NCBI RefSeq assembly: GCF_902726545.1 | Contig: NZ_CACVAD010000038.1 | Span: 1-44,794 of the forward strand | From: Yersinia artesiana | GTDB lineage: Bacteria; Pseudomonadota; Gammaproteobacteria; Enterobacterales; Enterobacteriaceae | Direction of reading: 5' to 3' | Length of the DNA stretch: 44,794 nucleotides | Notes under the pieces: generated by a model | What the model was told of the DNA's origin: nothing | What the model saw: only the letters and a program-made list of their open reading frames with translations | Databases searched by the model: none | Shown: positions 30,565 through 40,076 of the stretch, piece after piece | How the letters are laid out: every line of letters starts with the position of its first letter | How positions within the stretch are numbered: position 1 is the stretch's first letter | Translations under genes and position numbers: made by a program

Positions 30565-30592
30565 TAATGTTTCAGTCATCATAAATTAGCCG

Positions 30593-31924
30593 TTATGCGT
30601 CACTGCTTTCATGTGGTGCTTTTGGCAATATCGGTGCTGGCTGGTCACTGAGTTTGGTCACCAGTAGCTGATCGATTTTGTAGCTATCGATGTCCACTAC
30701 TTCAAACTTGTAACCGGCATATTTGACGAAATCGGTGCGCTTTGGAATTTTGCGCAGCATATACATCATAAAGCCGCCGATAGTTTCATAATTGCCCGAT
30801 TGCGGGAATTCGTCGATATGCAGCACGCGCATGACGTCTTCAATTGGCGTACCGCCCTCAATCAGCCATGAGCTTTCATCACGGGCGACAATCTGTTCTT
30901 CCTGCCCCTGACCGACTAAATCACCCATCAGCGTGGTCATTACGTCATTCAGCGTAATTATCCCAACGACCAAAGCATATTCGTTGAGGATAACCGCGAA
31001 GTCTTCACCGGCAGTTTTAAAGCTTTCCAGCGCTTCAGAGAGGGTCAGGGTATCCGGCACAATCAACGCTGAGCGTATTTGTACGCCACTGCTTAGCACC
31101 AGACTCTGGTTACCCAAGACCCGGTTCAACAAGTCTTTGGAATCAACATAACCCACCACTTGATCAATATGACCATCGCAGACCAGGAATTTTGAATGCG
31201 GATGGGTCGAAATTTTCTCTTTAATGCTGTCTTCACTTTCCCGTAGATCAAAATAAATCACACTTTCGCGTGACGTCATGGAAGAGGGGACGGTGCGGGA
31301 CTCCAGCTCAAAAACGTTTTCAATCAGCTCGTGTTCTTGCTTGCGTAGTACCCCTGCTAATGCACCCGCTTCCACGACAGCGTAGATATCATCTGATGTG
31401 ATGTCATCATTGCGAACCATTGGTAGCTTGAATAGGCGGAAGATCAGGTTTGCCATCCCATTGAAGAACCAAACTAATGGACGACAAATCATCAGGCAGA
31501 AGCGCATCGGGTTGACGATCCGCACAGCAACTGCTTCAGGTGAAATCATACCGATGCGCTTCGGAGTTAAATCTGCAAACAGAATAAATAAGCTGGTTAC
31601 CAGGACAAATGAGCAAATGAAACTGACTTGATCGGCAAGCTCAGGCGACATAAAGCGTTCGAATATCACCCTGAAAGAGGGCGAGAACGCGGCGTCACCG
31701 ACAATACCACCGAGGATGGCGACGGCATTCAGCCCAATCTGTACTACGGTGAAGAAAATCCCCGGAGTTTCTTGTAATTTAAGCACTCGTAAGGCGTTGA
31801 TATCGCCTTCATCTGCCAGAAGTTTTAACTTAATTTTGCGCGATGCTGCCAGGGAAATCTCGGATAACGAGAAGAAGGCACTCACTGCGATTAAAAATAG
31901 AATCAGTAAAATACTGTTTAACAT
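30593..31924 (-). CDS. ytfL: CNNM/CorC-family inner-membrane protein YtfL (PaeA)
   Basis: The 443-residue protein has an N-terminal DUF21 membrane domain with several hydrophobic segments (about residues 1-190), a CBS pair (about 205-335) and a C-terminal CorC_HlyC transporter-associated domain (about 350-430). The motif SAFFSLSEISLAASRKIKLK near the N-terminus is typical of the family. E. coli and Salmonella PaeA protects against cadaverine and putrescine and is proposed to export them. It is unlinked to msrA by operon, given the 166-base gap. Confidence 0.92.
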   Translation of the reverse strand: MLNSILLILFLIAVSAFFSLSEISLAASRKIKLKLLADEGDINALRVLKLQETPGIFFTVVQIGLNAVAILGGIVGDAAFSPSFRVIFERFMSPELADQVSFICSFVLVTSLFILFADLTPKRIGMISPEAVAVRIVNPMRFCLMICRPLVWFFNGMANLIFRLFKLPMVRNDDITSDDIYAVVEAGALAGVLRKQEHELIENVFELESRTVPSSMTSRESVIYFDLRESEDSIKEKISTHPHSKFLVCDGHIDQVVGYVDSKDLLNRVLGNQSLVLSSGVQIRSALIVPDTLTLSEALESFKTAGEDFAVILNEYALVVGIITLNDVMTTLMGDLVGQGQEEQIVARDESSWLIEGGTPIEDVMRVLHIDEFPQSGNYETIGGFMMYMLRKIPKRTDFVKYAGYKFEVVDIDSYKIDQLLVTKLSDQPAPILPKAPHESSDA

Positions 31925-32031
31925 AATCTGTCCGTGTCGTACCGACGATAGCGCCGGCGATCGTAAGGAAGGGCCATACTGTTATTTCGGTTAATTCAAT
32001 TAGTTTCTAGATAACGGCAGAAAGTCGCTAT

Positions 32032-32053
32032 CGGGCTGAAAATGAACAGCCCG
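32032..32053 (-). terminator. Terminator-like hairpin behind msrA
   Basis: CGGGCTG and CAGCCCG form a perfect 7-bp stem with an eight-base loop, 38 bases beyond the msrA stop on the minus strand. The downstream minus-strand sequence is not T-rich, so activity is uncertain. Confidence 0.45.
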
Positions 32054-32090
32054 AAGTAGTATAGCAGCAGCGGTGAGAGCGCCGCCAGCC

Positions 32091-32732
32091 TTACAAATTA
32101 GGAGGCATACAAACGCCGATACCGCCCAAGCCACAATATCCATGTGGGTTTTTGTACAGATATTGCTGGTGGTCATCTTCGGCATAGTAAAACGGTAGAG
32201 CAACGGCAATCTCACTGGTGATAGCTCGGTTGTCACCTGCTTTTGTCATGGCCTGTTGGAACAGAGTTTTACTCTCTTGCGCTTGTGTTTCCTGCTCGGG
32301 GGTCAACACGTAAATAGCTGAACGATATTGCGTTCCGACATCTCCACCTTGACGCATTCCCTGAGCGGGATCGTGATTTTCCCAGAAAATCTGCAATAGT
32401 TGCTGATAACTAATGATGGCAGGATCAAACACAACTCGAACTACTTCTGCGTGTGCGGTGCGACCACTACACACTTCATGGTAGGTTGGGTTGGGTGTGT
32501 ATCCACCACTGTAACCCGCGGCGGTGCTATACACGCCCGATTGTTGCCAAAACAGGCGCTCGACACCCCAGAAGCAGCCCATGGCGAAGATAGCAACGTC
32601 CATACCTTCAGGGACATGTGTCATGGAATGCCCATTCACCACATGGAGAGTTGCGACCGGCATCGGTGTCAGTCGGCCCGGCAAAGCATTCGCCGCATCA
32701 ATGACGGCAGTTTTATCAAAATTTTGCACCAC
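32091..32732 (-). CDS. msrA: Peptide methionine (S)-S-oxide reductase MsrA
   Basis: MsrA reduces the S epimer of methionine sulfoxide in proteins and free methionine. The catalytic cysteine is C53 in the GCFWG motif, and the recycling cysteines are C200 and C208 in the C-terminal [12 protein letters not shown]. The family segments [24 protein letters not shown] and [10 protein letters not shown] are intact. At 213 residues it is close to E. coli (212). Three copies of an operator-like 13-base box lie in its 5' region (32746-32801). Confidence 0.96.
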   Translation of the reverse strand: MVQNFDKTAVIDAANALPGRLTPMPVATLHVVNGHSMTHVPEGMDVAIFAMGCFWGVERLFWQQSGVYSTAAGYSGGYTPNPTYHEVCSGRTAHAEVVRVVFDPAIISYQQLLQIFWENHDPAQGMRQGGDVGTQYRSAIYVLTPEQETQAQESKTLFQQAMTKAGDNRAITSEIAVALPFYYAEDDHQQYLYKNPHGYCGLGGIGVCMPPNL

Positions 32733-32745
32733 AATAGACTCCGAT

Positions 32746-32801
32746 GTTGACAGTGAATCCTAAGTTTACAGTAAATTGCTAACAAGATGTTTACAGTGAA
32801 T
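32746..32801. promoter_or_regulatory. Three repeated 13-bp boxes upstream of msrA
   Basis: The boxes GTTGACAGTGAAT (32746-32758), GTTTACAGTAAAT (32764-32776) and GTTTACAGTGAAT (32789-32801) share GTTKACAGTRAAT. The middle one contains the perfect inverted repeat TTTACAGTAAA. They begin 13 bases upstream of the msrA start codon and could be binding sites for an unknown regulator of msrA, or less likely of tamA, which starts at 33003. I know of no regulator with this consensus. Confidence 0.45.
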
Positions 32802-33002
32802 GGTGATAGACAGTTGTATCTGATTGCGAGTTTGCACACAATAAGACCCATTCCGCCTAAATGTAGCGGCTTAAGGTAGAGTTTTAGGGGTAATGAGCTT
32901 AAATCGGTCTTTGTACGCGGGATGATAGTGTGTTTGAGTCCACTTTTTTGAATGGCCCGTAAGATCGTTTTTACAGGAAAGTAGAATTTATTAGGAGTAC
33001 GC

Positions 33003-34739
33003 GTGCCACGATACCCTATTCTGTGTTTTTTATGTGTATTGCTCGCTACACCTGTCGCCTATGCCGCCAATGTGCGGTTGCAGGTTGAGGGTCTTAGCGG
33101 GGATTTAGAAAGAAATGTCAGGGCACGTTTATCGACAATTGGCACTGATGAAGTCTCGGCTGATGGGCGATTTCGTTCCAGGGTGGATGAAGCCATCCGT
33201 CAGGGGCTGCGTGCTTTGGGTTATTACGATCCCACCATCACTTTTGATTTACAAGAGCGTCCAGCTCCCGCCCGTTCGGTGTTAATCGCCAAAGTGGTTC
33301 CCGGAGAGCCGGTTTTGATTGCTGGTGTGGATATCGTGCTGCAAGGTGGGGCGAAAACCGATCCCGATTATCTGGCATTGGTACGTCGGGATACGCCTAA
33401 AATTGGCTCTATTCTCAATCATGGCGATTTTGATAATTTCAAAAGTTCACTGACCGGCCTGGCTTTACGCCGCGGTTATTTCGACGCCAATATGATCAAA
33501 AGTCAGTTGGGCGTTGCTGCTGAACTGCGCGAAGCATTCTGGGATATCGATTTCGACAGCGGCGAGCGCTACCGCTTTGGTAAAGTCATCTTCCAAGGCT
33601 CACAAATCCGTGAGGACTATCTGCAAAATCTGGTGCCATTTCATGAGGGTGAGCTGTACACCTCTGATGAGTTGGCCGAGTTGAACCGCCGCCTGTCCGC
33701 CACCAACTGGTTTAACTCCGTGGTGGTTTCGCCCGATTTTCGTGATGCGAAAAAAACCAAAATATTGCCGCTTGATGCTGTTGTGACCCCACGAACAGAG
33801 AATACCGTTGAGCTGGGGGGCGGTTATGCCACGGATGTCGGCCCGCGCCTGACGGCGAGTTGGCGTAAACCTTGGGTTAACTCCTACGGGCACAGCCTGA
33901 CGACGAGCACCACACTCTCAGCTCCTGAGCAGACACTGGATTTCAGCTATCGCATTCCGCTGCTAAAAAACCCACTTGAGCAGTATTACCTGCTACAGGG
34001 TGGGTTTAGACGCACTGATCTTAATGACACCAAATCAGATACCACGACACTCAACGTTGCTCGTTTCTGGGATTTATCCAGCGGTTGGCAGCGCGCGATC
34101 AACCTGCGCTGGAGTCTGGATCACTTTACTCAGGGCAGTGTGACTGACACCACGATGCTGTTGTATCCGGGGGTGAGTATCAACCGTACCCGCCAGCGTG
34201 GTGGAGCTATGCCAGTTTGGGGGGATAGCCAACGCTATTCCATTGATTGGTCCGATACCACCTGGGGTTCTGATGTTGATTTCGGTATATTCCAGGCACA
34301 AAACGTGTGGATACGCACTTTGGGTGAGAAGAACCGCTTTGTGGTACGCGGCAATTTAGGCTGGATTGAAACCAATGACTTTGACCGTGTGCCGCCGTCA
34401 CTGCGCTTCTTCGCCGGTGGGGATCGCAGTATTCGAGGCTATAAATTCCGTGATATTTCGCCGCGTGACAGCGAAGGTAAGTTAACGGGTGCTTCTAAAT
34501 TAGCGACCGGTTCTTTCGAATACCAATATAACGTCACTGGCCGCTGGTGGGGGGCGGTGTTCGTCGATACCGGTGAAGCGGTAAATGATATTCGCAAAAG
34601 TGATTTAAAAACTGGCGCTGGTTTTGGCGTGCGTTGGGCTTCCCCGGTCGGCCCGATTAAACTGGATATCGCGAAGCCTATTGGTGATAACGAAGCACAT
34701 GGCGTGCAATTTTACATCGGTTTGGGGCCTGAACTATGA
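33003..34739 (+). CDS. tamA: Outer-membrane translocation/assembly module protein TamA (GTG start)
   Basis: TamA is an Omp85-family outer-membrane protein that pairs with TamB across the envelope. The GTG start has AGGAG six bases upstream and yields a signal peptide ending in VAYA followed by [12 protein letters not shown]. The 578-residue protein has three POTRA domains (about residues 23-265) and a 16-strand barrel with the lid-lock motif [19 protein letters not shown] around 470. The last strands end in the aromatic-poor GPEL terminus, as in E. coli TamA. The stop codon overlaps the tamB start by four bases. Confidence 0.95.
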   Translation: MPRYPILCFLCVLLATPVAYAANVRLQVEGLSGDLERNVRARLSTIGTDEVSADGRFRSRVDEAIRQGLRALGYYDPTITFDLQERPAPARSVLIAKVVPGEPVLIAGVDIVLQGGAKTDPDYLALVRRDTPKIGSILNHGDFDNFKSSLTGLALRRGYFDANMIKSQLGVAAELREAFWDIDFDSGERYRFGKVIFQGSQIREDYLQNLVPFHEGELYTSDELAELNRRLSATNWFNSVVVSPDFRDAKKTKILPLDAVVTPRTENTVELGGGYATDVGPRLTASWRKPWVNSYGHSLTTSTTLSAPEQTLDFSYRIPLLKNPLEQYYLLQGGFRRTDLNDTKSDTTTLNVARFWDLSSGWQRAINLRWSLDHFTQGSVTDTTMLLYPGVSINRTRQRGGAMPVWGDSQRYSIDWSDTTWGSDVDFGIFQAQNVWIRTLGEKNRFVVRGNLGWIETNDFDRVPPSLRFFAGGDRSIRGYKFRDISPRDSEGKLTGASKLATGSFEYQYNVTGRWWGAVFVDTGEAVNDIRKSDLKTGAGFGVRWASPVGPIKLDIAKPIGDNEAHGVQFYIGLGPEL

Positions 34740-37700
34740 CTCGCATAAAAGAACCGACGCAAATAAAAGAACCGACGCAAATAGAGGAACAGGTGCCGGC
34801 AGAGAAGCCGATACCGGTAAAGAAACTGCGGTGGGTAAAGCGACTCAGTATCGCATTTTTGCTCATTATCCTGTTGTTGGTGGGGACTCTGGCGGGCTTA
34901 CTTGGCACCACCAGTGGTTTGCATTTTGTGATCAACAGTGCCGCGCGTTGGGTGCCAGGCCTGGATATAGCCAGTGTCAGCGGTGGTTGGCGTGATCTGA
35001 CACTTAAAGGCATCCAATACCAAATGCCGGGTGTTACCGTGAAAGCGGGGCAGTTTCATCTGTCATTGCAGCTATCATGTCTGAAACGCAGTGAACTCTG
35101 TGTTAATGCGCTGACGGCACAAGATGTGGATGTGGTGGTGGATACCAAAGCCATGGCACCTGCCGCCCCGGCATCTGCCAGCACGGAACCCATGGGCGAA
35201 TTGAGCACTCCGTATCCCATCACCTTACGTCTGCTATCGCTGAATAATGTCAAAGTCACTATTGATGATACGGCGATTTCGCTAAATGAATTCCGCACTG
35301 GCGCGCATTGGCAGCAGCGTGCATTGAACTTGATGCCGACTAAAATCAGTGGGTTATTGATTGCATTACCGAAAACAGTGCCCGCTATCGTCCCTGATGC
35401 GGCGAAGCCCGCAGTGGAAACCGCCATCGCCGTCAAAGAAGCGGTTGAACAACAAGCGGCGGCCCCCGCGCCAGCCGAAACCCCGCTGGGTGAAACCTTA
35501 AAAGAGCTATTTGCCAAGCCACTATTACCCGATTTGCCCGATTTCCGTTTGCCGCTGGATATACAGATTAAAGAGATTTCAGGGCAACAACTGCGGCTAA
35601 CCGGTGACACCGATGTGCTTATCACCAGTCTGTTACTGCAAGCCAGCACTCAAGAAAACCGCATAACACTGGATACACTTGATATCAAATCGCCACAAGG
35701 CGGGTTGTCTGCCCGTGGTGAGGCGACGCTGGCAGATACGTGGCCACTGAGTATCACCGTCAACAGTGCGTTGAACATTGAGCCACTGAAGGGTGAAAAA
35801 GTGAAGCTGACGGTGGGGGGCGCGTTACGTGAACAGCTCAACGTCGCACTTAATTTGTCCGGCCCGGTGAGCGCGCAATTGGAAGCCGAAACCGCGTTGG
35901 CACAGGCGGGGTTGCCAATGGCACTGACCCTGCAAAGCCAGCAACTGCGCTGGCCACTGAGCGGCGAACCTCAATTTCAACTCGATAATCTCAGAATGCG
36001 GCTTAATGGGCAGGCGACAGATTACGCACTCTCAATCCGCTCGGACTTTAAAGGTACTGACTTGCCGCCCGCTATCTTCACATTGGACGGTAAAGGGAAT
36101 GTTGAGCAATTTAATCTGACGCGTTTGCGTCTGGCAGCGCTGCAAGGTAATACCGATCTGACCGGTGTGGTGGATTGGAGCAAGGCGATCAGTTGGAACT
36201 CGGTATTAACTCTGTCAGGGATTAATACCGCCAAACAGTGGCCGGAGTGGCCGGCAAAACTGGATGGCAAGATTGTGACTCGCGGCAGTATTCATGGCGG
36301 CAGTTGGCAATTACAAGTGCCGGAGCTGACGTTGGACGGCAATGTGAAACAGAATCGCGTTACTGCTCGCGGTTCATTGACCGGCAATGCAGCAGGACAG
36401 TGGCATATTCCGGGTATCAATCTGGCATTAGGCCGTAATAAGCTGGATGTCAAAGGTGATTTAAATGACAACTGGCTGCTTGATGCCAATGTCGATGCGC
36501 CGCAGCTTGATGGTGCGTTGCCGGGGTTGGGCGGCATTGTCAAAGGCACACTGAAATTACGCGGTAACCTTAAAGCGCCACAACTGTTGGCCGCTCTCAC
36601 CGCGAGCCGCCTGCAATGGCAAGAATTGACCATTAATCGGGTCAAGATTGATGGTGATGTTCGCTCGACAGATCAAATTCAAGGTCAGCTAGCCATTAGG
36701 GTCGAGCAGCTCAAGCAAGCCGATCTGGTGGTCAGCCTCCTAACGTTAGATGCCCGTGGCAGTGAAAAACAGCATCAGTTGCGCCTGAATATGCAGGGTG
36801 AACCGGTTTCCGGCCAGTTGGCGCTGGAGGGAAGCTTCGACCGGCAGCAAGAGCGCTGGCGCGGAACGCTCAATAACACGCGCTTTGATACCCCGGTAGG
36901 TGAATGGCGTTTAAGCCGTGCCATCGCATTGGATTATCAAAATACACTTGAGCGGGTCACTATCGGGCCGCATTGCTGGCTTAATCCAAATGCGGAACTT
37001 TGTGTACCGCGTGCGATTGAAGCAGGCCCGAGTGGACAGGCGAGTGTGGTACTTAATCGCTTTGATTTAGCGATGATAAAACCGTTCCTTGGCCCGGATA
37101 CCACCATGAGTGGTGTGTTTACAGGGCGGGCCGATGTGAGTTGGAAAGCCGGTGGTAGCTTGCCAGATGTGCGGGTATCACTCAGTGGCAATGGCGTCAA
37201 AGTCCAACAAATGGTACAGGGTAATCCACTGCCGATCGCCTTTGAAACACTGAATTTAAATGGCGGTTTGGCGAATGGGCAGGTGCGGGCCGACTGGTTG
37301 ATTAAACTGGTAAATAATGGTCAATTCTCTGGGCAGGTGCAGGTGGCTGACCCTGAGGGGCGACGTAATCTATCCGGTAACATTGCTATCAGTAATTTCT
37401 CGTTGGCAATGATCAATCCCATCCTGAGTGATGGTGAAAAAGCTTCTGGCTTATTAAATGCCAATCTCCGTTTAGGCGGTAATGCGAAAAGCCCGTTGGT
37501 CTTTGGGCGGCTGGCGCTGGACAATGTGGATGTCGATGGTAGTTGGATGCCATTTGATATCACCGAAGGGCGTCTGGTGATGAATTTCGACGGTATGACC
37601 TCGACACTAGAGGGGCTAATTCGCACCTCGCAAGGGCAACTTAATCTGTCCGGTGATGCCGATTGGCGTGATATCAATGCCTGGCGAGCCAGAATTGCAG

Positions 37701-38638
37701 CAAAAGGTAATAAATTGCGGGTCACTGTCCCACCAATGGTGCGGATTGATGTTTCTCCGGACATTGTTTTTGAAGCCACGCCGCAATTGTTTAGTCTTAA
37801 TGGCTCGGTGGACATCCCGTGGGCGCGTATTACGGTGCAAGAAGTGCCGGAAAGTGCCGTCGGTGTCTCGCCGGATGAAGTGATGCTCAATAATGATTTG
37901 CAGCCTATTTCACCGCGCTCGGCCGGGATTCCAATTAACAGCAACTTGGTGATTCATGTTGGCAATGATGTTCGCCTGAATGCATTTGGCCTGAAAGCGC
38001 GCTTGCAGGGCGATTTAAAAATGATACAAGACCAGCGCGGCTTGGGTTTGAATGGGCAAATTAATATCCCATCCGGTAGCTTCCGCGCTTATGGGCAGGA
38101 TCTGGTTGTTAACAAAGGTGTATTGCTGTTCTCCGGGCCACCGGATCAGCCATTACTCAATATTGAAGCTATCCGAAATCCTGATGCGACTGCCGATGGT
38201 GTGACCGCTGGTGTGCGTGTGACTGGCATGGCGGATTCACCACGGCTGGAAATATTCTCAGATCCGGCGATGTCACAGCAAGAAGCACTATCTTACTTGT
38301 TACGTGGACAAGGGTTGGGCAATTCAGGAGCAGACAGCGGTCTGATGACCTCAATGCTGGTCGGTATGGGGGTTGCGCAAAGTGGTAAACTTGTGGGTAA
38401 AATCGGCGAGGCATTTGGCGTCAGCAATCTGGCACTGGATACTCAAGGGGTTGGTGATAGCTCGCAAGTAGTGGTGAGCGGCTATGTCACCAAAGATCTG
38501 CAAGTAAAATACGGTGTGGGTATATTTGATTCGCTGGCTACGTTAACATTACGTTATCGGTTGATGCCCAGGTTGTATCTGGAAGCGGTGTCTGGTATTG
38601 ATCAGGCATTAGATGTGCTTTATCAGTTTGAGTTCTAA
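34736..38638 (+). CDS. tamB: AsmA-like translocation/lipid transport protein TamB, with N-terminal extension
   Basis: TamB is a giant inner-membrane-anchored periplasmic bridge. It was first tied to autotransporter assembly with TamA, and later to phospholipid transport together with YhdP and YdbH. The 1300-residue protein has a cytoplasmic N-terminal tail (about 1-34), a membrane anchor (about 36-57), a long repetitive beta-groove region and the C-terminal DUF490/TamB domain with [31 protein letters not shown] and the final YQFEF. The tail is about 30 residues longer than in E. coli and includes a tandem duplication (see 34745-34780). The ATGA overlap with tamA fixes this start and implies coupled translation. 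Confidence 0.95.
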   Translation: MTRIKEPTQIKEPTQIEEQVPAEKPIPVKKLRWVKRLSIAFLLIILLLVGTLAGLLGTTSGLHFVINSAARWVPGLDIASVSGGWRDLTLKGIQYQMPGVTVKAGQFHLSLQLSCLKRSELCVNALTAQDVDVVVDTKAMAPAAPASASTEPMGELSTPYPITLRLLSLNNVKVTIDDTAISLNEFRTGAHWQQRALNLMPTKISGLLIALPKTVPAIVPDAAKPAVETAIAVKEAVEQQAAAPAPAETPLGETLKELFAKPLLPDLPDFRLPLDIQIKEISGQQLRLTGDTDVLITSLLLQASTQENRITLDTLDIKSPQGGLSARGEATLADTWPLSITVNSALNIEPLKGEKVKLTVGGALREQLNVALNLSGPVSAQLEAETALAQAGLPMALTLQSQQLRWPLSGEPQFQLDNLRMRLNGQATDYALSIRSDFKGTDLPPAIFTLDGKGNVEQFNLTRLRLAALQGNTDLTGVVDWSKAISWNSVLTLSGINTAKQWPEWPAKLDGKIVTRGSIHGGSWQLQVPELTLDGNVKQNRVTARGSLTGNAAGQWHIPGINLALGRNKLDVKGDLNDNWLLDANVDAPQLDGALPGLGGIVKGTLKLRGNLKAPQLLAALTASRLQWQELTINRVKIDGDVRSTDQIQGQLAIRVEQLKQADLVVSLLTLDARGSEKQHQLRLNMQGEPVSGQLALEGSFDRQQERWRGTLNNTRFDTPVGEWRLSRAIALDYQNTLERVTIGPHCWLNPNAELCVPRAIEAGPSGQASVVLNRFDLAMIKPFLGPDTTMSGVFTGRADVSWKAGGSLPDVRVSLSGNGVKVQQMVQGNPLPIAFETLNLNGGLANGQVRADWLIKLVNNGQFSGQVQVADPEGRRNLSGNIAISNFSLAMINPILSDGEKASGLLNANLRLGGNAKSPLVFGRLALDNVDVDGSWMPFDITEGRLVMNFDGMTSTLEGLIRTSQGQLNLSGDADWRDINAWRARIAAKGNKLRVTVPPMVRIDVSPDIVFEATPQLFSLNGSVDIPWARITVQEVPESAVGVSPDEVMLNNDLQPISPRSAGIPINSNLVIHVGNDVRLNAFGLKARLQGDLKMIQDQRGLGLNGQINIPSGSFRAYGQDLVVNKGVLLFSGPPDQPLLNIEAIRNPDATADGVTAGVRVTGMADSPRLEIFSDPAMSQQEALSYLLRGQGLGNSGADSGLMTSMLVGMGVAQSGKLVGKIGEAFGVSNLALDTQGVGDSSQVVVSGYVTKDLQVKYGVGIFDSLATLTLRYRLMPRLYLEAVSGIDQALDVLYQFEF
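34745..34780 (+). repeat. Perfect 18-bp tandem duplication in the tamB N-terminus
   Basis: ATAAAAGAACCGACGCAA occurs twice in tandem (34745-34762 and 34763-34780), followed by a diverged third unit from 34781. It keeps the frame and encodes IKEPTQ twice, then IEEQVP, in the cytoplasmic tail of TamB. Slippage could change the copy number without breaking the frame. Confidence 0.85.
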
Positions 38639-38640
38639 CA

Positions 38641-39003
38641 ATGCGAATTATTGTCTACGGTAGTTTACGGCGCAAGCAAGGTAACAGTCACTGGATGACG
38701 GACGCCCAGTTGTTGGGCGAACATGACCTGGAAGGCTTTGATATGTACAACTTAGGTCATTATCCGGCAGTGGTTCCCGGAGATGGCACTGTGCATTGTG
38801 AAGTTTATCGGATTAACTCATCTATTATGAATGAGTTAGATGAACTGAAAAGTAATACCAAGGATTATCGGCGTGAATTGATCCAGACGCCTTACGGCAG
38901 TGCCTGGATATATCTTTACCGTTTACCGGTTGAAGGATTACCACGGATTTACAGTGGTGATTGGCTTAAGCGCCATGAAGAAAATGATAAGCCGCAAAGC
39001 TAG
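38641..39003 (+). CDS. ytfP: Gamma-glutamylcyclotransferase-like protein YtfP
   Basis: This 120-residue protein has the GGCT/BtrG fold, with the N-terminal MRIIVYGSLRRKQGNS nucleotide-like loop, the FDMYNLGHYPAVVPG segment and the GEVYRIN-type VHCEVYRINS strand. The acidic residue expected in the cyclotransferase site may be in ELDELKSNTKDYRRE, but activity is unproven in E. coli too. It starts two bases behind tamB, so the three genes form an operon. Its terminator appears to have been split by a palindromic repeat. Confidence 0.9.
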   Translation: MRIIVYGSLRRKQGNSHWMTDAQLLGEHDLEGFDMYNLGHYPAVVPGDGTVHCEVYRINSSIMNELDELKSNTKDYRRELIQTPYGSAWIYLYRLPVEGLPRIYSGDWLKRHEENDKPQS

Positions 39004-39010
39004 ATAAGCA

Positions 39011-39037
39011 AAAAAACACCGCACAATGGCGGTGTTT
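39011..39037 (+). terminator. Left half of a split terminator behind ytfP
   Basis: AACACCGC and GCGGTGTT form an 8-bp stem (39015-39022 with 39029-39036) around ACAATG, preceded by an A-run but followed by only three T and then GAGG. The same 23 bases recur at 39203-39225. In the minus direction the A-run gives a T-run, so this copy could still stop transcripts from ppa. Confidence 0.75.
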
Positions 39038-39204
39038 GAGGTTAATGACAAAGTGCCTGTAGTGGTGAAGACAGGCAGATCGTAAAGACGCCGTAAACCC
39101 ATCCCTGGGGGCTCGAGCCGCGCCGTCCTTGGCGCGGACGCTTTACTCTTCTACCTGCCTTCACCTTGCAAGATCGAGTCCTTAGGGTTTGTCAGCAGTC
39201 TGAA
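39038..39204 (+). repeat. YPAL-like 167-bp palindromic repeat, copy 2
   Basis: This is the second complete copy of the element seen at 18393. It has the same orientation and the same length, at about 91% identity. Its main stem pairs 39064-39075 with 39154-39165 with one mismatch; GTAAAG (39082-39087) pairs with CTTTAC (39141-39146), and CCGCGCC/GGCGCGG (39118-39124 with 39131-39137) closes the tip. It is flanked by 23-bp perfect direct repeats, each a complete terminator hairpin. With the two hairpins it fills the 256-base gap between ytfP and ppa. There is no ORF. Confidence 0.82.
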
Positions 39205-39227
39205 CACCGCACAATGGCGGTGTTTTT
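39203..39227 (+). terminator. Right half of the split terminator (between ytfP and ppa)
   Basis: The same 8-bp stem as at 39015 (39203-39210 with 39217-39224), here followed by TTTTT and without the upstream A-run. It acts on plus-strand transcripts from ytfP that have read through the repeat. Confidence 0.85.
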
Positions 39228-39259
39228 GCTATGTATTTTTTGTTATATAAAACAGAAAA

Positions 39260-39787
39260 TTACTTCTTAGCGCGTTCGAAAGAGGACAGGATTTCGGCTT
39301 TAGCGGCAGCGGCATCTTCCCAACCGTCAACTTTCACCCATTTGCCCGTTTCCAGATCTTTGTAATGCTCAAAGAAGTGCTTGATCTGAGCTTTCAGCAG
39401 CTCTGGCAGATCTTGCACGTCCTTAACGTGATCGTATTCTTTGGTCAGTTTGCTGTGTGGAACCGCGACCAGCTTGGCATCTTCGCCTGCTTCGTCAGTC
39501 ATTTTCAACACGCCAACTGGGCGGCAACGAATCACTGAGCCTGGCTGCAACGGATATGGCGTTGGTACCAGCACATCAACCGGGTCCCCATCTAATGACA
39601 AGGTATTGTTGATGTAACCGTAGTTGCACGGATAAAACATCGCAGTAGACATGAAGCGGTCTACAAACAGAGATCCAGTCTCTTTATCGATTTCGTATTT
39701 GATCGGATCCGCGTTTGCCGGGATTTCGATCACAACATAGATATCTTCTGGCAGGTCTTTACCTGCGGGTACTTGGTTCAAGCTCAT
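39260..39787 (-). CDS. ppa: Inorganic pyrophosphatase
   Basis: Ppa is the essential family I soluble pyrophosphatase that hydrolyses PPi to two phosphates and drives biosynthetic reactions forward. The 175-residue protein has the metal-binding motif DGDPVDVLV, with [16 protein letters not shown]-like strands at the start ([10 protein letters not shown]), the active-site FYPCNYGYI segment and [23 protein letters not shown] precedes the ATG on the minus strand. It is a single-gene unit, convergent with ytfP. Confidence 0.97.
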   Translation of the reverse strand: MSLNQVPAGKDLPEDIYVVIEIPANADPIKYEIDKETGSLFVDRFMSTAMFYPCNYGYINNTLSLDGDPVDVLVPTPYPLQPGSVIRCRPVGVLKMTDEAGEDAKLVAVPHSKLTKEYDHVKDVQDLPELLKAQIKHFFEHYKDLETGKWVKVDGWEDAAAAKAEILSSFERAKK

Positions 39788-39969
39788 GTCGGTTTCCTTT
39801 TATCAAACCAGAAATGGAGTGCTGGCTATTATAGCCAAGTCTTATCTGAATTCCTGTCCTTTTCACTGCTTGATGATGGTGAGATTGCCTGAATCAAGGC
39901 TATTCCAGGGAGATAAAATACTGTCATTATCTAAATGTATCTATTTTAAGCTGTTTTTCCGGTGATGGT

Positions 39970-39996
39970 TCAAGACGACTCTCTTAGCGCCGATAA
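39970..39996 (+). promoter_or_regulatory. FliA (sigma28) promoter for the chemoreceptor gene
   Basis: A perfect 8/8 sigma28 -10 element GCCGATAA lies at 39989-39996. Eleven bases upstream, TCAAGACG (39970-39977) matches TAAAGTTT in four of eight positions. It is 80 bases before the chemoreceptor ATG. Class III flagellar promoters of enterobacteria drive chemoreceptor genes, so motif and gene fit together. Confidence 0.75.
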
Positions 39997-40076
39997 CTTA
40001 ATCAAATAATAAGACCGTCCGCTGTACTGCTAACACTTTGTAATCTTAACCATTTGCACACAACCGGAAAAAACCG

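Noticed and set aside
37321-37944. 207-residue open frame opposite tamB
   Set aside because: It is antisense to conserved TamB sequence with low-complexity composition and no family resemblance.
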